The position numbers and the translations under genes are program-made. From contig NZ_QEYE01000020.1 in NCBI RefSeq assembly GCF_003122205.1, forward strand, positions 1 through 62,482: a stretch of DNA of 62,482 bases. Reading direction: 5' to 3'. The stretch comes from Maritimibacter sp. 55A14. GTDB lineage: Bacteria; Pseudomonadota; Alphaproteobacteria; Rhodobacterales; Rhodobacteraceae. The notes beneath the pieces were generated by a model, which had not been told where the DNA came from, made no database searches, and saw only the letters and a list, made by a program, of their open reading frames with translations. Positions within the stretch are counted from its first letter, which is position 1; each line of letters begins with the position of its first letter. Positions 5,786-12,800 of this stretch are shown piece after piece.

Positions 5786-8059
5786 ATGGGCCGGATGAAG
5801 CCGAATTTTGCCCTGAGCTTGTCCCATGAGGGTATCGGATTGCTGCACCGCGCGCGCCGGGGCGTCTGGACACCCGTGGGTGAGGTGTCGCTCGCCGCGC
5901 CCGACATGGAGGAGGCGCTGGCAGTCCTGCGCGGCACCGCCGTGGGATTGGAGGGCCGGGGTTTCGCCTCCAAGCTGGTGATTCCGGACAGCGAAATCCG
6001 CTATGTCACGGTGACCGCCGAAGGGCCGTCGGATGCCGAACGCCGCGGGCAGATCGAGGCCGCGCTTGAGGGGCTGACCCCCTATGCGGTGTCCGATCTG
6101 GTCTATGACTGGTGCAGCGCGGGGAACAAGGTGCAGGTGGCCGTCGTGGCGCGCGAGACGCTTGGTGAGGCCGAGGCGTTCGCGCAGCGTCACAGGTTCA
6201 ACCCGGTCTCCTTCGTCGCCCGTCCCGATCCCGGCAATTTCGACGGCGAGCCCTTCTTCGGCGTGACCGCGCATGCGGCGACGCTGCTGGGCGATGCCGC
6301 CGTCGTGGAGCGCGACACGGAGCGCATGGAGATCGGCCAGCCGCTGTCGCAGGACGGCGAGGGGGCCGCGCCTGTCGCAAAGGCGGAGGAAGAGGCGCCG
6401 GCGGCGGCCGATCCCGCTCCGCCCGCCGGGGCGGTATTGGCGGCCTCGCGGGCCATCCCTCGAATCACGCCGCCGTTGCCCGTGCGGGAAACCGCGGAAT
6501 CTGCGCCGCCCCGGCCCGCCGTTGCCGGGCTGCCGCCCGCCCCCGCTTCGGAGGCTGAGCTGCTGCCGGCGCAATTCGCCGCCGCGCCCCGTCAGGCCGG
6601 GCCGGGCCAGAACGCGGGATGGCAGGCTACGGGCAAACAGGACGGGGCGGAAACGCCGCCCCGCGGCCGCACCGGTCTGGCACTGACCGTTCTCCTGATT
6701 CTGGTGCTGATTGCCGTCGCGATCTGGTCGCTGATCTTCCTGCCCGACAATCCGGTGACCCGATTCCTCGGGCGCGCGCCGGAGGTCGAGACGGTGCAGG
6801 AGGCGCCACCGCACCCAGCGCCGGAATCGGCGCCGGAAGTCGCAGCGGAGGCCCCGCCTGCGGCGCTCCAATCCGGGCCGCGGGAGGCCGACTTGCCATC
6901 CGCGCCGCAGGCGTCAGAACCCGCCGGCGATCCATCCGCCGAGGCGGCAGAGGCCACCGAACCCGAAGCCGGATCCGAAGCCGCGCCGCAACCGGAGCAG
7001 GCCCCTGTGCCGCTTTCGGATGTTCTTGAGGCCGAACTTCAGCCCGAACCGGAACCGGAACCGGAGGCCGCCCAGCAGGATGCATCCGATCCCGACGTGG
7101 ACCTGGATGGCCAACCGGGATCCGCGCCCCGAATCGCAGCCGGACCCAGCCCCGCTGCGGACAAGGTGATGACCGGCATGGACGCGCTGGAGCCGCCCGA
7201 TATCCCTGAGGCCGCGGAGGATGTCTTCATCGCTACGGCGGATCGGGAAATCCTGCCCCAGGATCCCGTTACCCTGCCGGATTTCTCCGCCGGGCCTGGC
7301 GATGCGCGCCCGTCCACGCCCCTGTCGCCCGCCCCGGCCGGTACCCGTTTCACGCTCGACGCGCGTGGGCTGGTTATCCCGACACGCGAAGGGGCGCTGA
7401 CCGCCGATGGGCTGCGGGTTTTTGCCGGGCGGCCGCGTATCAGCCCGCCGCCGCGCCCCGGCCGCGCCGCCGAGGCGGCTCTTGAGGCAGTGGCGGCGCC
7501 TGACCCGCTGGCGGGCAAAACGCCCCGGCCGCGGCCCGACGGGCTGACCGAACGCAACGAGATCGCGCAGCTTGGCGGGCGCACCCGCGACGCGTTGTCG
7601 GCGCTGCGCCCGCGCCCCCGCCCGGCGGGGGTGGCGCGCATCCCGGCACCGGATGGCGGGGCGGTTGGGGAGGTCGTGCCGGAGAGCGCCGGCACGCGGC
7701 TGGCGGTCAGCAACGCGCGGGTGCCGCGCCCGCGCCCCAGCGATTTCGGCACCATCGTTCAGGGGGCCCGCACAACCGCGCAGCCCGCGCGCAGCGCACC
7801 AATCCTGCCGTCGCGCGCCTCGGTCACGCGGCGCGCCACGCAGGAGGACGCGATCCGCTTGGGCGATATCAACCTGATCGGGGTCTATGGCAGCGCCGCC
7901 AATCGGCGCGCGCTGGTGCGTCTTCCCAGCGGCCGCTACCTGAAAGTGGCGATCGGCGACAAGGTCGATGGCGGCCAGGTGGCCGCGATCGGGGACGATT
8001 CGCTGCGCTACATCAAGCGCGGCCGGGCGATCACGCTGAAAATGCCCTCTGGCGGCTGA
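5786..8059 (+). CDS. Large Pro/Ala-rich single-pass membrane protein with a PilP/GspC-like C-terminal domain
   Basis: The 757 residues fall into four parts: an N-terminal ~190-residue domain (LSLSHEGIGLLHRA, then the EIRYVTVT and EALEGLTPYAV segments) reminiscent of actin-fold PilM/GspL proteins; a Pro/Ala-rich linker; one transmembrane helix at about 298-320; a second long Pro/Ala/Glu-rich periplasmic stretch of over 350 residues with many PRPRP motifs; and a C-terminal ~70-residue domain (IRLGDINLIGVYGS, RYLKVAIGDKVDGGQVAAIGDDSLRYIKRGR) that resembles the GspC/PilP fold used in secretion and pilus systems. The linker parts are low complexity. The ATG at 5795 is an equally possible start. 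No other type II or IV machinery genes are adjacent. Function is inferred only from the fold resemblance. Confidence 0.75.
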   Translation: MGRMKPNFALSLSHEGIGLLHRARRGVWTPVGEVSLAAPDMEEALAVLRGTAVGLEGRGFASKLVIPDSEIRYVTVTAEGPSDAERRGQIEAALEGLTPYAVSDLVYDWCSAGNKVQVAVVARETLGEAEAFAQRHRFNPVSFVARPDPGNFDGEPFFGVTAHAATLLGDAAVVERDTERMEIGQPLSQDGEGAAPVAKAEEEAPAAADPAPPAGAVLAASRAIPRITPPLPVRETAESAPPRPAVAGLPPAPASEAELLPAQFAAAPRQAGPGQNAGWQATGKQDGAETPPRGRTGLALTVLLILVLIAVAIWSLIFLPDNPVTRFLGRAPEVETVQEAPPHPAPESAPEVAAEAPPAALQSGPREADLPSAPQASEPAGDPSAEAAEATEPEAGSEAAPQPEQAPVPLSDVLEAELQPEPEPEPEAAQQDASDPDVDLDGQPGSAPRIAAGPSPAADKVMTGMDALEPPDIPEAAEDVFIATADREILPQDPVTLPDFSAGPGDARPSTPLSPAPAGTRFTLDARGLVIPTREGALTADGLRVFAGRPRISPPPRPGRAAEAALEAVAAPDPLAGKTPRPRPDGLTERNEIAQLGGRTRDALSALRPRPRPAGVARIPAPDGGAVGEVVPESAGTRLAVSNARVPRPRPSDFGTIVQGARTTAQPARSAPILPSRASVTRRATQEDAIRLGDINLIGVYGSAANRRALVRLPSGRYLKVAIGDKVDGGQVAAIGDDSLRYIKRGRAITLKMPSGG

Positions 8060-8089
8060 GCGCCGCCGGGATCGGGCCGGGCGGTTCGG

Positions 8090-8734
8090 TCAGCGCCCGC
8101 GCCGCCGGAAACTGCCGCGCGGGTCGGGTCCTGCGCCCAGCCATCCGGCGACGACGCGGCTCACATGATCCACGATCCGCACGCGCTGGGTTTCGCCGCG
8201 GGCTTCGGCCTCGCGCGCGTCCTGGCCCGAATAGGCGATCAGATCGGCCTCGATCCGGTCCCTGGGGGTCAGCGGCGCGCCGGTCCGCGCATCGCGAACC
8301 TGGGCGGTGAAGGTAATGTTGTGGACGCCCGAATGCGACAGTCGGGTGCGGGTCTTCTCGGTCAGCGCATGGAACTGGGCGACCTCGATATCGAGCGTCA
8401 CCGGCCGCTGTCCGCGCAATCCGGCGGAGCCCTTGCGCGCGGCCTCTGAAATGATCCGGTCGACCTGCGCGTGGCGGTTGCCTCGCGGCTCCTCCCGCCA
8501 GACGATATCGGCCTGGGGCGCAAAGCTGTTGGCCTCGGATACGGTCAGCGTTTCCGGCACCGTGACCGCGACCTCGGTCACGCGCCAGCCGCGCGACACA
8601 TCGGGGCCGACCACATCTGCGTAGTCAGTGTGCCATTGGCTTGCACAGCCCGACAGAACGGTCAGGCCGAGAAGAAGCGCCGCGCCGGTCGCCATGCGCC
8701 GGATGCCGCCATCGGGCGAGGTCTGTGTCGTCAT
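8090..8734 (-). CDS. Outer-membrane-type lipoprotein (DUF6778-like)
   Basis: This 214-residue protein has a lipoprotein signal: Arg residues, the hydrophobic GAALLLGLTVLSG and then Cys (lipobox LSGC), with Ala at +2, so it should be sorted to the outer membrane. The mature part begins SQWHTDYADVVGPDVSRGWRV and contains a beta-rich domain with TLDIEVAQFHALTEKTR. I recall this as a family (DUF6778) restricted to Rhodobacteraceae, function unknown. The ATG at 8734 is preferred because GGAG lies 8 bases upstream; an in-frame ATG at 8746 sits right before that site. It is convergent with the PilP-like gene. Confidence 0.8.
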   Translation of the reverse strand: MTTQTSPDGGIRRMATGAALLLGLTVLSGCASQWHTDYADVVGPDVSRGWRVTEVAVTVPETLTVSEANSFAPQADIVWREEPRGNRHAQVDRIISEAARKGSAGLRGQRPVTLDIEVAQFHALTEKTRTRLSHSGVHNITFTAQVRDARTGAPLTPRDRIEADLIAYSGQDAREAEARGETQRVRIVDHVSRVVAGWLGAGPDPRGSFRRRGR

Positions 8735-8851
8735 CGAAATCTCCATGTCGCGGGCCGGTGAGCCGCCGGACCCTAAAGGCAATCTCTTACGAATTCTTTC
8801 AATGTTTGCCAATGCTTGCCAACGGAGAAACACGCACGCGTTGTCGCAATG

Positions 8852-9166
8852 TCACTTTTTGCGGGATGCCTTTTCCGCGATGCCCGAGACGCCTTCGCGG
8901 CGCTCCAGCTCCGCCAGGACCTCGGCCAGCGTCACGTCGCGCGCCGCGAGCATCACCAGCAGGTGATAGAGCACGTCCGCGGCCTCCGCAGTCAGGTTCT
9001 CCCGGTCGCCCCCGACCGCGGCGATAATCGCCTCGACGGCTTCCTCGCCGAATTTCTCGGCCGCCTTTTCGGGGCCGCGCGCCAGCAACTTCGCCGTCCA
9101 GCTCTCGTCCGGGTCTGCGCCCCGGCGCGCCGCGATCGTGGCGGCCAGCCGTTCCAGCGCGCTCAT
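8852..9166 (-). CDS. hisE: Phosphoribosyl-ATP pyrophosphatase
   Basis: HisE carries out the second step of histidine synthesis, hydrolysing phosphoribosyl-ATP to phosphoribosyl-AMP and pyrophosphate. The 104 residues show the all-alpha MazG-like fold with the metal-binding [10 protein letters not shown] and [13 protein letters not shown] motifs, and the usual substrate segment [23 protein letters not shown]. Its start overlaps the hisF stop by 4 bp (ATGA), so it is translationally coupled to hisF as the last gene of the hisF-hisE pair. HisI is not in the window. Confidence 0.93.
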   Translation of the reverse strand: MSALERLAATIAARRGADPDESWTAKLLARGPEKAAEKFGEEAVEAIIAAVGGDRENLTAEAADVLYHLLVMLAARDVTLAEVLAELERREGVSGIAEKASRKK

Positions 9167-9924
9167 GGCGCGCGCACCGCGATGCCGGCGGCGGCCATAT
9201 GCGCCTTGGCCTGACCGATCGTGTATTCGCCGAAATGGAAGATCGAGGCGGCCAGAACCGCCGAGGCATGGCCCTCGGTCACGCCCTCGACCAGGTGATC
9301 GAGCGTACCGACGCCGCCCGAGGCCACGACCGGGATCGAGACCGCGTCCGCTATGGCGCGTGTGAGCGACAGGTTGAAGCCGGATCGCGTGCCGTCCCGG
9401 TCCATCGAGGTCAGCAGGATTTCCCCCGCGCCCTTGCTCTCGACCAGGCGGGCGAACTCAATCGCGTCGATGCCGGTCTCTCGGCGCCCGCCATGGGTGA
9501 ATATCTCCCAACGGTCCGGGCCGACGGATTTCGCGTCGATGGCCACGACGATGCACTGGTTGCCGAATTTCTCGGCCGCGCGGGCGACCACGTCCGGGTC
9601 GGCCACGGCGGCGGAGTTGAACGAGACCTTGTCGGCCCCGGCCAGCAGAAGCTGGTGGACATCCTCGGGCGTACGCACGCCGCCGCCCACGGTCAGCGGC
9701 ATGAAGCATTGCTCGGCGGTCCGGGCCACCACGTCATACATGGTGCCGCGGTTCTCATGCGTGGCGTTGATGTCGAGAAAGCAGAGTTCGTCCGCCCCGG
9801 CGGCGTCATAGGCCTTGGCGGCCTCCACCGGGTCGCCCGCATCGCGCAGGCCGACGAAATTCACGCCCTTCACGACGCGGCCGTCCTTTACGTCCAGGCA
9901 GGGGATGATGCGCACCTTCAGCAT
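9163..9924 (-). CDS. hisF: Imidazole glycerol phosphate synthase, cyclase subunit
   Basis: HisF is the (beta-alpha)8 barrel that uses ammonia delivered by HisH to turn PRFAR into imidazole glycerol phosphate and AICAR. The 253 residues match the family. Catalytic Asp is in [18 protein letters not shown] (Asp11), the second in [10 protein letters not shown]; phosphate-binding loops are GGGVRT and VASGGVGT. The start MLKVR is chosen over an upstream in-frame codon that lacks the conserved beta-1 context. It overlaps hisE by 4 bp. Its partner hisH lies about 16 kb away, on the far side of the catabolic block. Confidence 0.95.
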   Translation of the reverse strand: MLKVRIIPCLDVKDGRVVKGVNFVGLRDAGDPVEAAKAYDAAGADELCFLDINATHENRGTMYDVVARTAEQCFMPLTVGGGVRTPEDVHQLLLAGADKVSFNSAAVADPDVVARAAEKFGNQCIVVAIDAKSVGPDRWEIFTHGGRRETGIDAIEFARLVESKGAGEILLTSMDRDGTRSGFNLSLTRAIADAVSIPVVASGGVGTLDHLVEGVTEGHASAVLAASIFHFGEYTIGQAKAHMAAAGIAVRAP

Positions 9925-10074
9925 GGCTAGCAGCCATAACGCGCCGCCCCGCGAATGCAAGACCGGATCGGCGACGCTTCGCCGCTGTCATGCAATCGTC
10001 GCTTGCCGCTCCGCAGGCGCGGTGCCAGTCTGCGGTCGTACCCTTTCACCCCTGCAACCGAACGGAACACTCCC

Positions 10075-10533
10075 ATGCGTGCCATTCTCATCGCCTCGTA
10101 TCTCTGTGCTGCCGCTGCCGGCCCGGCCCTGGCCGGCGACGGCGATATCCTGCGGGTGAAGGCCGCGGGCAGCGTGGCCGAGACGGTCGATGCGCTGACT
10201 GCCGCGGTGGAGGGCGCGGGCGCCACCGTTTTCGCGCGGGTCGACCACGGCGGCGGTGCTGCGAAGGCCGGGCTGGAATTGCAGCCTATGGAACTTCTGG
10301 TCTTCGGCAACCCCAGGCTGGGTTCGCCGGCGATGCAGGACAACCCTCTGGCCGGGCTCCACCTGCCGCTGCGGGTTCTGGCCTACGAGGATGCCGAGGG
10401 CCAGGTCTGGCTGGCCTATGAGGACCCCGAGGAGATGCTGGGCGATCTCGACGGCATTTCCGACGATGCGGAGTATATCGCGAAGATGCGCGGCGCGCTC
10501 AAGAAGCTGACTGGCAAGGCGGCGGGGAACTGA
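10075..10533 (+). CDS. DUF302 domain periplasmic protein
   Basis: This 152-residue protein has a signal peptide (MRAILIASYLCAAAAGPALA) and a DUF302 domain: VAETVDALTAAVEGAGATVFARVDHGGGA, then LELQPMELLVFGNPRLGSPAMQDN and the strand LPLRVLAYEDAEGQVWLAY. DUF302 proteins are small periplasmic or cytoplasmic alpha/beta dimers of unknown activity. It lies between hisF and hisA but on the opposite strand, so it is not part of a his operon, and it ends 9 bp from the hisA stop codon. The AAAGGG-type ribosome site is weak. Confidence 0.85.
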   Translation: MRAILIASYLCAAAAGPALAGDGDILRVKAAGSVAETVDALTAAVEGAGATVFARVDHGGGAAKAGLELQPMELLVFGNPRLGSPAMQDNPLAGLHLPLRVLAYEDAEGQVWLAYEDPEEMLGDLDGISDDAEYIAKMRGALKKLTGKAAGN

Positions 10534-10542
10534 AAGCGGGCC

Positions 10543-11268
10543 TCAGCCCTCGGCCAGCGCGGCCAGGGCTTCGCGCAGGTCGAGCGCACCGTCATAGAGC
10601 GCGCGCCCCGAGATCGCGCCATCGAGCGGTGCGCCGCAGTCCCTGAGCGCCAGCAGGTCCCCGAGCGATGACACCCCGCCCGAGGCGATGACCGGGATAT
10701 CGACCGCGTGCGCCAGCGCCGCGGTTGCCGCCACGTTCGGCCCCTGCATCGCGCCGTCGCGGTCGATATCAGTATAGATGATTGCGGCGACACCGGCGTC
10801 TTCGAAGCTCCGCGCCAGGTCGGTGACGGTCATGTCCGTCTCCTCGGCCCAGCCGCGGGTGGCGACGCGCCCGTGGCGGGCGTCAAGCCCCACCGCCACC
10901 TGTCCGGGAAAGGCGCGCGCGGCCTCCCGTACCAGGTCGGGCTTCTCCACCGCGACGGTGCCCAGGATGACCCGCGCCAGCCCCTTGCCCAGCCAGGTCT
11001 CGATCGTCGCCATGTCGCGGATGCCGCCGCCAAGCTGGCAGGGCACTCCGACGGCGGCCAGGATCGACTCCACCGGCGCTGCGTTCACCGGCGTTCCGGC
11101 GAAGGCGCCGTTCAGGTCCACCAGGTGCAGCCATTCGCAGCCCGCATCCGCGAAGGCGCGGGCCTGCGCGGCGGGGTCGTCGTTGAAGACCGTGGCGGCG
11201 TCCATCGCGCCCTTGAGCAGGCGCACGCACTGGCCGTCCTTGAGGTCGATGGCGGGGTAGAGGATCAT
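10543..11268 (-). CDS. hisA: ProFAR isomerase (1-(5-phosphoribosyl)-5-[(5-phosphoribosylamino)methylideneamino]imidazole-4-carboxamide isomerase)
   Basis: HisA performs the Amadori rearrangement of ProFAR to PRFAR, the substrate of HisF/HisH. The 241-residue barrel starts [20 protein letters not shown] (catalytic Asp8) and has the second catalytic Asp in [16 protein letters not shown], plus phosphate loops CQLGGGIRD and [11 protein letters not shown]. The reading frame extends well upstream, but only the ATG at 11268 gives the conserved first strand. It is divergent from the DUF2147 gene and convergent with DUF302. Confidence 0.95.
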   Translation of the reverse strand: MILYPAIDLKDGQCVRLLKGAMDAATVFNDDPAAQARAFADAGCEWLHLVDLNGAFAGTPVNAAPVESILAAVGVPCQLGGGIRDMATIETWLGKGLARVILGTVAVEKPDLVREAARAFPGQVAVGLDARHGRVATRGWAEETDMTVTDLARSFEDAGVAAIIYTDIDRDGAMQGPNVAATAALAHAVDIPVIASGGVSSLGDLLALRDCGAPLDGAISGRALYDGALDLREALAALAEG

Positions 11269-11444
11269 GGCGGAAGTCCTTCGCGGGCAAAGCGGTCCGC
11301 GGCGTGATAGCCGGGTTTTGCGCCGGGTGCAAAGCGATCGGCGGCAGGCGCCCGCCGGGGGCGTGGGCGGACCCAACGTCAGGCTTGCCCGAACGCCGGG
11401 GCTGGCCCCATGATGCAACAGGATCCAAGGGAGGAGACCCATCC

Positions 11445-11840
11445 ATGAAGAGTATCGTTCTGAGCGCCGGCCTGGTTCTGGCCATGGCCGTCCCGGCCCT
11501 CGCGGACCCCGTCGAAGGCACCTGGCAGACCCGCCCCGGCGATGACGGCAATTTCGCGCATGTGGAGGTCGAAAGCTGCGGCGCGGCGATCTGCGGCACG
11601 CTGGCGCGCGCCTATAACGGCGAGGGCCAGCAGATCGACAGCGACAATGTCGGCAAGCGCATGGTCTGGGACATGAAGCCCCAGGGCGGTGGCGCGTATG
11701 GCGACGGCAAGATCTGGGCACCCGACCGGGACAAGGTCTACGATTCGAGAATGGAACTCAGTGGCGACACGCTGACCGTTAAGGGCTGCGTTCTTGGCGG
11801 GTTGATCTGCCGCGGTCAGGACTGGAAGCGCGTGCAGTGA
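11445..11840 (+). CDS. DUF2147 exported protein
   Basis: This 131-residue protein has a signal peptide ([20 protein letters not shown]) and a DUF2147 domain: [38 protein letters not shown], then the [30 protein letters not shown] block and [14 protein letters not shown] at the end. The four cysteines could form two disulfides in the periplasm. Function is unknown. A strong AAGGGAGGAG site 7-16 bases upstream fixes the start. In other Rhodobacteraceae I recall this gene next to hisA and hisH, which makes it a marker of where the catabolic block was inserted. Confidence 0.88.
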   Translation: MKSIVLSAGLVLAMAVPALADPVEGTWQTRPGDDGNFAHVEVESCGAAICGTLARAYNGEGQQIDSDNVGKRMVWDMKPQGGGAYGDGKIWAPDRDKVYDSRMELSGDTLTVKGCVLGGLICRGQDWKRVQ

Positions 11841-11885
11841 GCTGACGGTGGCCCCGGTCCCGGCAGGGTCGGGCGGAACTTGGAT

Positions 11886-11933
11886 TTGACAGCATGTGAA
11901 GCCCGGCCCTAACGTCTGGTTCAGACAAACCAG
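11886..11933 (+). promoter_or_regulatory. Predicted promoter and operator of the nicotinate-type operon
   Basis: A perfect -35 TTGACA (11886-11891) is followed 18 bp later by TAACGT (11910-11915), which keeps the essential TA...T of a -10. Directly after it, covering the expected transcription start, is a perfect inverted repeat CTGGTT-6-AACCAG (11916-11933). This is a typical repressor position and size for a MarR-family dimer, and a marR gene closes the cluster. The link to that regulator is inference. Confidence 0.6.
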
Positions 11934-11945
11934 CGGGGCCGGGAC

Positions 11946-12800
11946 GTGGCGTATTCCGCACCTTCCACATTGCAGGGCGCACTCAGCGCGCTGGCCGCGG
12001 GGCCGGTCGCGGTGATCGCGGGCGGCACGGATTTCTATCCGGGCCTGCGCGACGCGCCCGCACCCACCGATTTGCTGGACATCACCGGGATCGCCGAGCT
12101 GCGAGGCATCGCGCGCACGCCGACGGGCTGGCGCATCGGCGCCTGCACCCGCTGGAGCGAGATCGTCCGCGCCGACTTGCCCCCGGCCTTCGACGGGCTG
12201 AAGGCGGCGGGGCGCGAGGTCGGTTCGGTCCAGATTCAAAATGCGGCGACGGTTGCTGGCAATCTCTGCAATGCCTCGCCCGCCGCCGACGGGGTGCCGC
12301 CGCTTCTGACGCTGGAGGCGGAAGTGGAGCTTGCCTCGGACCGCGGCAAGCGGCGGCTGCCGCTGGGCGAGTTCATCAGCGGGGTTCGGCAGGTGGCGCT
12401 GCGGCCGGGTGAACTTGTGGCCGCGCTGCATCTGCCGGACCCGCCCGCCGGGGCGCGCGCGGGGTTCGCCAAGCTCGGCAGCCGGCGCTACATGGTGATC
12501 TCCATTGCGATGGTGGCGGTGCTGGTGCGGCTCGACGGCGCGGGCGCGATTGCGGAGGCGCGGATCGCAGTGGGCGCCTGTTCGCCCGTGGCCCGGCGGC
12601 TTCCGGCGCTGGAGGTCATGCTCGCGGGGTGTCCCGCGGCGCGGCTGGCCGGGTTCGACATCGCGCCCGCGCATCTGGAACCGCTCGCGCCCATCGACGA
12701 TCTGCGCGGCACCGCCGCCTACCGGCTCGACGCCGTGGCGGAGCTCTGCCGCCGGGCGCTGGCGGAGGCTGTCGGAGTGGCGGAACGCGGCGATGGATGA
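11946..12800 (+). CDS. Molybdenum hydroxylase FAD-binding subunit (CoxM/NdhF-like)
   Basis: This 284-residue protein carries electrons from the FeS clusters of a xanthine-dehydrogenase-family enzyme to its acceptor through FAD. The FAD-binding PCMH fold is shown by VAVIAGGTDFYPGLRD (about 22-37) and the second motif VQIQNAATVAGNLCNASPAAD (about 95-115); a CO-dehydrogenase-flavoprotein C-terminal domain follows. It starts with GTG at 11946 just downstream of the predicted operator and overlaps the next gene by 8 bp. With the fused FeS-Mo gene it forms a complete hydroxylase. Given the 6-hydroxynicotinate reductase and enamidase homologues in the cluster, nicotinate or a related pyridine is the likely substrate. 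Confidence 0.88.
   Translation: MAYSAPSTLQGALSALAAGPVAVIAGGTDFYPGLRDAPAPTDLLDITGIAELRGIARTPTGWRIGACTRWSEIVRADLPPAFDGLKAAGREVGSVQIQNAATVAGNLCNASPAADGVPPLLTLEAEVELASDRGKRRLPLGEFISGVRQVALRPGELVAALHLPDPPAGARAGFAKLGSRRYMVISIAMVAVLVRLDGAGAIAEARIAVGACSPVARRLPALEVMLAGCPAARLAGFDIAPAHLEPLAPIDDLRGTAAYRLDAVAELCRRALAEAVGVAERGDG

Noticed and set aside
5630-6871. Reverse-strand extension of the SIMPL gene frame (open to 6871)
   Set aside because: The signal peptide and GGAGG site mark the start at 5629; the extension is antisense to the PilP-like gene.
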